From the NCBI GenBank assembly GCA_020437105.1, contig JAGQWR010000091.1, positions 1 to 64,000 of the forward strand: DNA of 64,000 bases, written 5' to 3'. This DNA is from Saprospiraceae bacterium. GTDB taxonomy: Bacteria; Bacteroidota; Bacteroidia; Chitinophagales; Saprospiraceae. The notes under the pieces were generated by a model. That model did not search any database and was not told the origin of the DNA. It worked only from the letters and a program-made list of their open reading frames with translations. Positions 44,374-52,458 of this stretch are shown here, in pieces; the first letter of the stretch is position 1, and every line of letters begins with the position of its first letter. The translations under genes and the position numbers were made by a program.

Positions 44374-45954
44374 TTATTCTACCTTATGGAATTCATAAGA
44401 AGCATGAGTTGGAGACAGTTGGGCCGACTTTTCCCCCTCGGCAATAATATAATACTGGATGCCTGATTGATAATCCAGGGTAGCTCCCCATATATTATCA
44501 CCGGCCATTTCGTCATTGTGGCTGCTGTCATCAAACATCTCTAACAAACTAAAAGCATCCTCCGGGTTTAAGCGATAAGCCAGCCATGCTTTCTCCGTAT
44601 TTTCAATGGTCGCATTAAAGGCCAATGTGGGGCCGTAGATTATATGACCCACCTCCTTTATATCCGGACCACCATCCTTCATCGTTGAATGATTTAAGAG
44701 GTAGGTAGTTCTGGCTTCCATAAGTTCTGAAATACCAATAATCTCCGCTCGGTCGGCCATGACTGTTTTTTCGGTATTTTCCATAAACCCTTCATAGGGA
44801 TACAAGCGGTGCGGTTCTTTTTCGACTTCTGCTGCAATGACCTCCTGGATCGCGGTAATTCGCTCTTTATAAGCGCCATTTACAAAATTCTCCTCCAAAA
44901 TTGTTCGAATATGCGCCAGATATACCTTTCTGTAGAGATTATTATTAAACAAGTTGGTAATCAGCGGCCGCTTTGGATCCTGGGTTTTATAATGGAGGAA
45001 CGGGCTTAGAGTTTGCATTTCCTCATTGCTGAGGGACTTATCTGTACCTGCAAATCTAAATCCGCCAAATGACAGGTTCATATCCCATACCAGTGTGCTA
45101 AATTGACCGTTTGGCTGGCGATAGATGTAGTAATTATGGGAGAGTCTGCCGGTATAGCTATCCAGGTTGACTAAAACCGAATTGAAGGCTAACATCCACA
45201 GGGCATGGTCAATGTTGAGGATGGTATCCACATCTTCGGGTGATTCATTTAATGTTTTTGTCAATTGAATGAGATCACTCCATCCCTTTTTACTTTTAAT
45301 TTCATAGAGTCCCATGTAGCAGTTGGGATTATCTCCCAGATACATCAGGGAAGCCTTATCTCCTTTGGGGCAATGACTTTTTTCAGCTAAAGGCCATTCC
45401 GGGTCACATTTCACGAAAGTGCCTTTATGGTTCCCGAAATGATCTTCCAGGAACTTGTCATCGATTGATTCGGTATTATTATAGAGCCCCAGGTATTCTC
45501 CATTCACGTAAACCTTGGCAAAATTGGCTCTGGGTGCAGGCATATACTTTCCGGCGATTTCATAGGAAAGTACTTCTCTCAGATAACTAGGATCCCGGAA
45601 AACATTGGATAGTTTTAGGGTTTCATATCCTCCTTCAAAGGTTTGATCTTTATCAATATAGTTGGCTTCGAGATTAAACGGAAGTTTTACAGATCCGCTC
45701 TTACGGATATTGAAATAGCTACTATTTCCTTTGTAGCGCACTCCTACCTGCTTGTAGATGGTTCCGTTTACGCTTACTTCTGCGACTAGGCGCTCTTTGG
45801 TACCCAATTCTTTTAATGAATCCAGCTTATGCGCCCAATTTGAATCATTAAATGTAATACGGACCTCAACAATTTTATTTAGGTCGTAGAGGTCTTGTGC
45901 CTGAGCTCCTCCGATAAATCCGAAGAAGCTCAGGCAAAGAATTAATCGGAGCAT
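44374..45954 (-). CDS. CotH kinase family secreted protein (copy A)
   Basis: 526 residues from the ATG at 45954; signal peptide ending GGAQAQ. The CotH pattern is clear: YKQVGVRYKGNSSYFNIRKSGSVKLPFNLEANYIDKDQTFEGGYETLKLSNVFRDPSYLREVLSYEIAGKYMPAPRANFAKVYVNGEYLGLYNNTESIDDKFL, and the kinase-like metal site SHNYYIYRQPNGQFSTLVWDMNLSFGG. CotH proteins are atypical protein kinases first known from spore coats. Secreted bacterial members are of unknown substrate. Lies 28 bp after a paralogue. Confidence 0.88.
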   Translation of the reverse strand: MLRLILCLSFFGFIGGAQAQDLYDLNKIVEVRITFNDSNWAHKLDSLKELGTKERLVAEVSVNGTIYKQVGVRYKGNSSYFNIRKSGSVKLPFNLEANYIDKDQTFEGGYETLKLSNVFRDPSYLREVLSYEIAGKYMPAPRANFAKVYVNGEYLGLYNNTESIDDKFLEDHFGNHKGTFVKCDPEWPLAEKSHCPKGDKASLMYLGDNPNCYMGLYEIKSKKGWSDLIQLTKTLNESPEDVDTILNIDHALWMLAFNSVLVNLDSYTGRLSHNYYIYRQPNGQFSTLVWDMNLSFGGFRFAGTDKSLSNEEMQTLSPFLHYKTQDPKRPLITNLFNNNLYRKVYLAHIRTILEENFVNGAYKERITAIQEVIAAEVEKEPHRLYPYEGFMENTEKTVMADRAEIIGISELMEARTTYLLNHSTMKDGGPDIKEVGHIIYGPTLAFNATIENTEKAWLAYRLNPEDAFSLLEMFDDSSHNDEMAGDNIWGATLDYQSGIQYYIIAEGEKSAQLSPTHASYEFHKVE

Positions 45955-45982
45955 GGGCCGTGATATAAGTAGAATCAATTTC

Positions 45983-47608
45983 TTATTTGTTCAATTCTGC
46001 GAGGCTTGCCTGAAACTGTTCCCACATATAATTGGCAGGAGCATAACTTACCATGGTGGCATTTTCAGCTATAATATAGTATTGCAGCTCATTTTCACCT
46101 CTTTGTGGAACAATCGTTATCCCATAAACATTGTCATTGGCCTCACCATCATTATGATTTCCATCATCCATCATGACAGCCTCCCGAAATTCCTGATCGT
46201 CATTAAAGCGATACATCAGATAGACACGTTTTGGGTATTTTTCTACCTTGGTTTGAACCATAAATGTTTCTATCCGCTGGGTTGAAAACTGAACGCGTCC
46301 AAGTACTTTGGTATCTGTAATATCAGAAGGGAAGATGGCAATTTCCGGGTGTTTTTTCAGGAAACTGGCTCTTTTCTCCATGAGCTCAACAATACCGGGA
46401 ATCTGACTTCTTTCGCCAATAGTGGTCGTCAAACTTGCCTGAAATTCATCGTAAGTATAAAGCTTACTTTGGTCATTCATAACAGCTGACTGGATCAGGC
46501 GTTGCAACTCCTGGGCTCTGGACTGGTAAGTGGTATCGACAAAATGGTCGTATAGGATGGTCCGTATATGGGAGAGATACACACGTTTATACCGTTCGTT
46601 CTCCAGCAATTTACTGATAAGCGGTTTGGCAGGATTATTTACATGCAACAAGGGATCAAGTTCCTGCAGTTGTTTTAATTTAAGATCTGACCCGGAGCCT
46701 GTGTTTTTAAAACTTCCAAAACTCAGGTTCATGTCCCAGATGATGGGGTGAAATTTCCCGAATTTATCTTCGTAAAGGTAGTAGTTATCCGAATGTTGCC
46801 CGGAGTAACTACTGAGGCTCACCAAAACATTGTTATAGGCCAGCATCCAAAGGGTTTCATCCACATCCAGAACATTTTGGATTTTGCCGGGTTCTTCGTT
46901 TAACATTCTGGTAAGTTCGATCAAATCACCCCAACCACCATCGGTTTTCATCTCCCAATTATAGAAGTAACAATTTACATCTGTTTCATGGGCCAGGCTT
47001 CCAAAAATATTTTGGAGGCAGGTTTTTGGATAATTGGTATATTGATCAAATCCCTTGGCTTTATATAGTGCGCCATTAGAGGACCCAAAATTTCGATCCA
47101 GAAATTCATCTGCAATGGGTTCTACGTTTACCAACAAAGCGTATGGGCTGCCATTGATCGTAATTTGAGCATAATTTGCTCGGGGGGCAGGCATATATTG
47201 ACGGGCAATTTCGTAAGACAAAACTTCCCGAACCATACTTGGATCACGCAGTGAATTTGAAAGTTTTATGGACTTGTTGCCATCAATATTCTGCTCCTTA
47301 TTGATGTGGTTCAACTTGATATAAAGGCCATTCCTTTTTCCTTCCGGCTGAAAAGACTTACTTCCGCGGAAGCGAACACCACAGTATTCATATTTGACGC
47401 CGTTGATCCGAACATCCGCAAGAAGCAATCCGTCGCCGTTCACCCGAAGGGAATCCAATAAATACTGCCAGTTATTCTGTGCAAAGCTGATATCAATCTG
47501 TTGGATTTTATCAGTATTGTAGAAATCTTCGGCAATGTCTGATTGGGCAAACAGGCCGTTTGAAGATTGGATGCAGAAAAGTGCAAAAAACAGTAGCGCT
47601 CTCTTCAT
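45983..47608 (-). CDS. CotH kinase family secreted protein (copy B)
   Basis: 541 residues with a signal peptide ending NGLFAQ. It has the same order of motifs as copy A (YEYCGVRFRGSKSFQPEGKRNGLYIKLNHINKEQNIDGNKSIKLSNSLRDPSMVREVLSYEIARQYMPAPRANYAQITINGSPYALLVNVEPIADEFLDRNFG, then SDNYYLYEDKFGKFHPIIWDMNLSFG). The pair clearly arose by duplication. Both end with a beta domain (residues about 430-541) that may be an Ig-like module (DDGNHNDGEANDNVYG). First gene of the two-gene unit. Confidence 0.88.
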   Translation of the reverse strand: MKRALLFFALFCIQSSNGLFAQSDIAEDFYNTDKIQQIDISFAQNNWQYLLDSLRVNGDGLLLADVRINGVKYEYCGVRFRGSKSFQPEGKRNGLYIKLNHINKEQNIDGNKSIKLSNSLRDPSMVREVLSYEIARQYMPAPRANYAQITINGSPYALLVNVEPIADEFLDRNFGSSNGALYKAKGFDQYTNYPKTCLQNIFGSLAHETDVNCYFYNWEMKTDGGWGDLIELTRMLNEEPGKIQNVLDVDETLWMLAYNNVLVSLSSYSGQHSDNYYLYEDKFGKFHPIIWDMNLSFGSFKNTGSGSDLKLKQLQELDPLLHVNNPAKPLISKLLENERYKRVYLSHIRTILYDHFVDTTYQSRAQELQRLIQSAVMNDQSKLYTYDEFQASLTTTIGERSQIPGIVELMEKRASFLKKHPEIAIFPSDITDTKVLGRVQFSTQRIETFMVQTKVEKYPKRVYLMYRFNDDQEFREAVMMDDGNHNDGEANDNVYGITIVPQRGENELQYYIIAENATMVSYAPANYMWEQFQASLAELNK

Positions 47609-47762
47609 TGTAGTGATTCAATTAGAAATAATTAAGGACTTGCAATAATAATAAATAAACCTAATATGCCTGACCTTATGCCTGTCAAGTCCGATAGATT
47701 TCATGCTTTTTTAAATTTAGGCAAAGAACAGACAGTCCGTAGTCTGGCAATAACAATCTATT

Positions 47763-47990
47763 TCAGGACTTTACCAAACTATAGAGGTGAATTGCTATGT
47801 TCATTCCCATAACAGCAATTAGTGCGAGGGCCAAAATCCGAAGGATTCGCCCATTTTCTTTCCGGAATTCTTCCGAACGAGCACGAGCAGCGGGGTCTTT
47901 AAAGGAAATAACTCCCCGTGCAAACAGGTAAACATAAACCCCTATAGCCAGGAACACAATTTCGAAAATCAGTCCGGTATAATCAAGCAT
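47763..47990 (-). CDS. Small two-helix membrane protein
   Basis: 75 residues: helices at about 5-25 and 52-72 joined by a basic/acidic loop (RARSEEFRKENGRI). No family recognised. Last gene of the 47.8-52.4 kb unit, 21 bp after the asparaginase-like gene, so probably co-made with the PspA-like components. Confidence 0.75.
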   Translation of the reverse strand: MLDYTGLIFEIVFLAIGVYVYLFARGVISFKDPAARARSEEFRKENGRILRILALALIAVMGMNIAIHLYSLVKS

Positions 47991-48011
47991 GGAGTACTAT
48001 TTGAGCGCTGT

Positions 48012-48509
48012 TTAATCAGGATTCAGTTCTTCAAAATAGCCGGTTTTGGTGTTTTTTCGCACCTGATCCCATGGAAAACATTGGCCATTCATAGAAACAT
48101 AAACCCCCGGGGATAATATTTGTACAAAAGCCAAGGCACTCCCAAGATTAAAGAAACCATCGGAGGAAGTACCGAAAGCATACGGAATCATAGCCCCTGT
48201 AAGAACGATAGTTTTACCTTCGATTTGCTGGGAAGCTAAAAAATTGGCAGTTTCCACAACTCTGTCAGTTCCATGGGTAATAAGGATTTGACTACTTTCA
48301 GACCGTCGGCAGTTATGTGCAATAATTTCCCGATCAGACTCTGTCATTTCCAAACTATCGACCATCATCAGTGTCTTAATATTGATCGGAAGCGTACACC
48401 TGCCTCTTTCCAGCATTTTTGGAATATGCGTATCCTCAAAGAATAAGCCTCCGGAAAGGTAATTATATTCTTTGTCGAAGGTCCCTCCTGTAACGAATAC
48501 CTGGATCAT
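48012..48509 (-). CDS. Single-domain asparaginase-like protein
   Basis: 165 residues, covering only the N-terminal catalytic domain of L-asparaginase. TGGTFDK corresponds to the first Thr motif (TGGTI), THGTD to the second Thr-Asp pair, and GKTIVLTGAMIPYAFGTSSDGFFNLGSAL to the Lys-containing segment and SDG.NL motif. Known asparaginases are about 320-350 residues with a second domain; this short form is a recognised subfamily of unknown activity, not an obvious truncation, since it ends naturally and is embedded in a tight operon (gaps 22 and 21 bp). May hydrolyse Asn/Gln or another amide. Confidence 0.82.
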   Translation of the reverse strand: MIQVFVTGGTFDKEYNYLSGGLFFEDTHIPKMLERGRCTLPINIKTLMMVDSLEMTESDREIIAHNCRRSESSQILITHGTDRVVETANFLASQQIEGKTIVLTGAMIPYAFGTSSDGFFNLGSALAFVQILSPGVYVSMNGQCFPWDQVRKNTKTGYFEELNPD

Positions 48510-48531
48510 AAATTTGGAGTGGGTAACTGAT

Positions 48532-49647
48532 TTAGCTTTGAATGATACCGCTTTTCTTTAACCAGACTATTCCAGCTATAAAAATTGCAAAAAGCAGCAC
48601 AAGTATAGCAATTTTTATCCACGATATAGGTTTTGTGCCAGCTACCTTCCCTGTCTGACCATTGATCAAAAACCGGTAATTTTTGTTGTTATATTGATAG
48701 GAGCAAATCCAAAGGGGCAGGATAATATGTTTAAAGGTTTGATCCGATTTTCGACTGTGGACTTTTAAATTTCGCTGGGTATCGCCTCCTAATTGGGCAG
48801 AACACATATTTCGGATGCGGTCATCCATAATGGTATCCGCTATTTGATAGCCTTTGTCCACTTCCAATTGGTAAATCTCCGATTCCCATCCTAGCATTAG
48901 TCGGGCATCAAAATTTACCAATTCCTCAAATCGGTAGGGTTGAATGGGGTTAATTTCATTCTGACTCAGGCCGGCAGAAGCCACGACCAGTACATCATCA
49001 AAGAAGTGATTCAGGTCTCCGGAACGATAAACCCAACGGGTTTTTCGAATTTGTTGGGTTTGCATTTTACCATTTATCCGCACGGTACGGGTTTCATAGT
49101 AATAAAAGCCTGCTTCTCCCTGCCATTCACTAAAGGTTTTGGCATCGTAAGTCCAGAAGGGAATATAGATACCATGAAGCATGTCAATCTTAGCCAGATT
49201 TTTGAGTTTCCCCGGGTGAAACCAGCCCTTCCTTATCCATTCGGAAAATCGGGTTTCGGCTTCATCTCTGGAAATGTAAAACGGGATGATCCCTACCGGA
49301 TGGATGTAATTGTGTTGATAAGCTTCCAGGTTGACATTGGTAGAACCACAAAAACCACAATTTACACGTACCCGGTCGTGCTCTACCATAAATTTGGAAC
49401 CACAGTTTTGGCAGTCGAAAACCTTTTTTCCAACCTTTTCAGGAATAAAGTTTACGATCTTATCTGCCGCGTCACTCAGTGATTTTTCTACGACCAGGTC
49501 GTTGGCATTGTTTATCATTTCCTGATAGCCACAATGCGCACACCTCAGGTTTTGGGTGCCTGCAGAATAGGTCAACTGACTACCACAAGACGGACAGGGA
49601 ACCCTGACAATATCATTCAGAAATTGTTGTTCCTGCAGGTTTTCCAC
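48532..49647 (-). CDS. Double zinc-ribbon membrane protein (YdjG-like)
   Basis: 371 residues. Two zinc ribbons: VPCPSCGSQLTYSAGTQNLRCAHCGY (about 18-43) and FDCQNCGSKFMVEHDRVRVNCGFCGST (about 74-100), eight cysteines in CxxC pairs. A beta-rich middle follows (IHPVGIIPFYISRDEAETRFSEWIRKGWFHPGKL, YIPFWTYDAKTFSEWQGEAG), then one membrane helix near 348-364. Similar TFIIB-type zinc-ribbon proteins occur beside SPFH and PspA genes, as in the Bacillus ydjFGHI operon, where YdjG helps hold PspA at the membrane. 38 bp after the SPFH gene here. Confidence 0.83.
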   Translation of the reverse strand: MENLQEQQFLNDIVRVPCPSCGSQLTYSAGTQNLRCAHCGYQEMINNANDLVVEKSLSDAADKIVNFIPEKVGKKVFDCQNCGSKFMVEHDRVRVNCGFCGSTNVNLEAYQHNYIHPVGIIPFYISRDEAETRFSEWIRKGWFHPGKLKNLAKIDMLHGIYIPFWTYDAKTFSEWQGEAGFYYYETRTVRINGKMQTQQIRKTRWVYRSGDLNHFFDDVLVVASAGLSQNEINPIQPYRFEELVNFDARLMLGWESEIYQLEVDKGYQIADTIMDDRIRNMCSAQLGGDTQRNLKVHSRKSDQTFKHIILPLWICSYQYNNKNYRFLINGQTGKVAGTKPISWIKIAILVLLFAIFIAGIVWLKKSGIIQS

Positions 49648-49685
49648 TTTGCTTAGAGGTTAGAGGGTTTTTTGAATCAGATTAA

Positions 49686-50684
49686 TTACAAGCGGGCGAG
49701 CAGTTCTTTCTTTTTAGTTTCAAACTCTTCATCCGTTAAAATGCCGGATTCTTTCAGGCTGCCAAGCTCTTTTAGGGTGGACAAGACCTCCTCGCGTGTT
49801 TGCGCTTTAGAAGATGTTTGATCTCCCCCTTGTTGTTTTTGATTCATCATCATTTGAGCCATACCGAAGCCCATCCCCATGCCAATGCCTTCACCTGCAC
49901 CGCCACCGGGATTCTCAGCAGCTTTTTCAATGGCATTTGCCTGCTGGAAATTGGTGAATTTCTGCATGTCATCCACCATATTCATATTGGTCATTTTATC
50001 ATAGAACTCCTCTACTTCTTTTGGAAGCGATGTACTGGAGATCTGAAATTTGACCAACTCAATGCCATAACGATCGAGTTCAACCTGTAGGATTGGTAAG
50101 ATGGTATCGCCCAGTTCGGAATATTTTCCAACCAGGTCCATGACAGAAATAGATGATTCAACGAGGGTCTCGGCAAATTTAGGTGAAACCAAATCCCGAA
50201 GGGTTTCTTCCAACTCCTGAATGCGCAAAATGGAGGCCGTTCCTGCAAACTCCCGCATAAACATTTCCGGGTTTTTAACCCTTACGGAATATACACCAAA
50301 AGCTTTTACCCGAACCTGTTTGAATTCCGGGTCACGCATCATAACCGGATTGGGAGTGCCCCATTTTAGATCCGGGAATATCCGGGTGCTCAGGAAATAT
50401 ACATCAGCCTTAAAGGGTGATTTAAACCCTTTATCCCAGTTTCTCAAGGTAGTCAGGACAGGCATATTTTGCGTGTCAAGATCAAAGAGCCCGGGTTCGA
50501 AAACATCTGCTATACGTCCTTCATCGAGAAATAAAGCTGTTTGGCTCTCGCGAACAGTGAGCTTTGCACCATATTTAATATTGGCATCCTTGTCAGGGAA
50601 TTTCCACATCACCGTGTTCCGGTCCTGCTCTACCCAGTCAATGACTTCAACAAATTCACCACGAATAAAATCAAATAGTCCCAT
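49686..50684 (-). CDS. SPFH-domain protein with C-terminal SHOCT (YdjI-like, virion-core-protein family)
   Basis: 332 residues. MGLFDFIRGEFVEVIDWVEQDRNTVMWKFPDKDANIKYGAKLTVRESQTALFLDEGRIADVFEPGLFDLDTQNMPVLTTL is the usual SPFH/virion-core start. The SPFH domain continues to about 240. A Gly/Met-rich segment (GEGIGMGMGFGMAQMMM) leads to a SHOCT motif (LSTLKELGSLKESGILTDEEFETKKKELLARL). SPFH proteins form ring-like membrane scaffolds; YdjI of Bacillus subtilis links PspA to the membrane. Centre of the operon, 37 bp after the PspA-like gene. Confidence 0.9.
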   Translation of the reverse strand: MGLFDFIRGEFVEVIDWVEQDRNTVMWKFPDKDANIKYGAKLTVRESQTALFLDEGRIADVFEPGLFDLDTQNMPVLTTLRNWDKGFKSPFKADVYFLSTRIFPDLKWGTPNPVMMRDPEFKQVRVKAFGVYSVRVKNPEMFMREFAGTASILRIQELEETLRDLVSPKFAETLVESSISVMDLVGKYSELGDTILPILQVELDRYGIELVKFQISSTSLPKEVEEFYDKMTNMNMVDDMQKFTNFQQANAIEKAAENPGGGAGEGIGMGMGFGMAQMMMNQKQQGGDQTSSKAQTREEVLSTLKELGSLKESGILTDEEFETKKKELLARL

Positions 50685-50721
50685 CGGTTTATTCTATTGA
50701 GGATTTAAAAAATAAGGCAAC

Positions 50722-51741
50722 CTATTCAAAGAGGTTGTCATAAGAATTACTTCCTGAGCGTTCCTGCTTTTCTGCACTCGGACGGCGCTCATTCAAATCG
50801 AGACTATCTGATGCCCGATTGTCGCCAAGCAGGAGGATATTACTTTGTTGTTCATACTGTTCCAACATTTTCAGGCCTTCTTCTTCAAAAACACCATTTT
50901 GCAGGTCGATTGAATCCATGAAGCTGCTGGACATTTCCATAAATCGCTCCATCTCCCCTACTTTGTTAGCCAGGTCATCTGCAATATGCTCCAGGGCTGC
51001 ATCAAACATGGCTCGTTTATCCGGGTCACCGGAGATAATACTCATCGCAGAACGCATAGCCGAATGGGAGGCCCGAATAGCTTTGCGTTCCTGCTCTTTT
51101 AATCGCACCTGATCCTCTGTATCTTCCAGCAGGATTTCTGAATTCTGATACATTTTCTCCAGAATTCGAGTCAGTACTCCAATTTTCTGGTTCAGGCTGG
51201 AATATTTCTCATTACTCTCTGTCAGACGGGCTGCTTTCCGGGTAGCGAGCAGTACCTGGCTCTCATTTCCTTTCCGTTTTGCAGCGCTGGCCAATTTCAT
51301 GTTTTGGTCAATTTCCTTTTGGTTTTCTTCCATCAGGGTTTCGAGCTTGCGTTTTTGTCCGCGAAGCGCACCGATTTGCTTGCTCATTTTCCGCAGGTTA
51401 TCCCGCAGGTCATCCACATAGGATTTAAGGATTCCGATAGGATCAATTTGAACGAAGATCCCTGTGATCCAGCGCATGACACTTTGGTACATGTACCAAA
51501 CCAGGTTTCTGGCTTTTGGATCAAGTACAATATAAACCAGTGCAGCCAATGCTACCAGCATGACGCTTAACCAGAGTACATTTTGCATTAAACCAATTAG
51601 TACACCGCCGAAAGTATAGAGGAGAAAGCCTCCTCCAAGGATCAGGCCACCGAGGAAAACGGCGCCGGTTACACCTTCTGGTCTTTTCCAGAAGGATTTT
51701 TTTGCAAATTCTGTATTCTCAAAGGGAGCTTGATTAGCCAT
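50722..51741 (-). CDS. Membrane-anchored PspA/ESCRT-III-like helical protein (proposed)
   Basis: 339 residues. Two N-terminal membrane helices (about 25-46 and 50-73) precede a long helical region (about 99-275). That region begins QIDPIGILKSYVDDLRDNL, close to the PspA start EDPQKLVRLMIQEMEDTL. It continues as a coiled-coil hairpin with the spacing A..A...G.E..A...ATRKA (152-171) seen in PspA/Vipp1, and ends AMFDAALEHIADDLANKVGEMERFME, as PspA does before its acidic tail. Classic PspA has an amphipathic helix instead of membrane helices. Assignment to the PspA/ESCRT-III superfamily is my inference from pattern and context (SPFH, SHOCT, zinc ribbon). A generic coiled-coil membrane protein is the alternative. 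Confidence 0.6.
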   Translation of the reverse strand: MANQAPFENTEFAKKSFWKRPEGVTGAVFLGGLILGGGFLLYTFGGVLIGLMQNVLWLSVMLVALAALVYIVLDPKARNLVWYMYQSVMRWITGIFVQIDPIGILKSYVDDLRDNLRKMSKQIGALRGQKRKLETLMEENQKEIDQNMKLASAAKRKGNESQVLLATRKAARLTESNEKYSSLNQKIGVLTRILEKMYQNSEILLEDTEDQVRLKEQERKAIRASHSAMRSAMSIISGDPDKRAMFDAALEHIADDLANKVGEMERFMEMSSSFMDSIDLQNGVFEEEGLKMLEQYEQQSNILLLGDNRASDSLDLNERRPSAEKQERSGSNSYDNLFE

Positions 51742-51800
51742 TTCTGGTCGAATTTTCAGTTAAATTGTAAAGTGGGTTTCCAGACAATATTCAAAGTATC

Positions 51801-52352
51801 CTAAAGATATTGATTGATATTCTTAATATCCTTGTCAATCTGGTTTTTTAGGCTTTGATAGGTAAACTCGAAGTTTTTCCGGGTGGTATCAATTTTACTC
51901 AATGCAGATTGAATTTCTTCATCCGCACTATCAATAACCTTTTGTGCAGCCGACATCCGTTGTTGAAGTTCTTCAATTTTCTTTTGGTGCTCCAGTATCT
52001 GTTTCTTGAGCTTCTCCACCTCTGATTTCTTGGAGGCAACACGCTGTTCTAATTGCTTTTCAAGGGCAGAATCAAATTGCTTTTTTTCTACATCCAGCAC
52101 TTGATGATAATGCTGGGCTGTTTTTAGCAATTTGTCTTTAGTCAGTCCGACTGTTGCTGCAGTTGCAAAGGCAGATTTAAAGGCTGTCTCTTCTTCCAGA
52201 TTCATCGCTTCCAGCGCACTGAGCGACTGTTTAAACTCCAAATAATCAAAACCCGGAAGGTTTTTGTTAGTGAGCGCACGGGTTAAAAAATCGACTGATT
52301 TGTCGTCGAGCCCGGTTACATTTCCAAATATGGTTTTGAAATCTTGTTGCAT
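51801..52352 (-). CDS. Coiled-coil protein heading the PspA-like unit
   Basis: 183 residues, soluble. An N-terminal helical domain (1-85, GLDDKSVDFLTRALTNKNLPGFDYLEFKQSL) is followed by a long coiled coil (about 90-183) with heptads KSEVEKLKKQILEHQKKIEELQQRMSAAQ. No family recognised. It lies 59 bp upstream of the PspA-like gene and just after a TAnnTTTG box, so it starts the transcript. Its size and shape could suit a partner or regulator of the ESCRT-III-like protein. Confidence 0.75.
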   Translation of the reverse strand: MQQDFKTIFGNVTGLDDKSVDFLTRALTNKNLPGFDYLEFKQSLSALEAMNLEEETAFKSAFATAATVGLTKDKLLKTAQHYHQVLDVEKKQFDSALEKQLEQRVASKKSEVEKLKKQILEHQKKIEELQQRMSAAQKVIDSADEEIQSALSKIDTTRKNFEFTYQSLKNQIDKDIKNINQYL

Positions 52353-52381
52353 ATAGCTGATATCACTTTTTTATCGAAGTT

Positions 52382-52389
52382 CAAAGATA
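52382..52389 (-). promoter_or_regulatory. Bacteroidota -7 box (TATCTTTG) for the PspA-like unit
   Basis: The minus strand reads TATCTTTG, a full TAnnTTTG match, 29 bases before the coiled-coil gene ATG in the 106-bp gap after sbcC. It separates the PspA-like unit from sbcCD. No sigma-54 or ECF-type site is evident. Confidence 0.45.
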
Positions 52390-52458
52390 GGTAATTCCAT
52401 TCGGAGGGGCTATCCAATTAGACTAATTAGCATCTTTCATCTATTGGAGGTACATTCT

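Noticed and set aside
48012..48509. Asparaginase pseudogene
   Set aside because: No continuation of the second domain in any frame downstream; catalytic motifs intact; stop followed 21 bp later by an intact gene in the same unit, so it is a natural short form.
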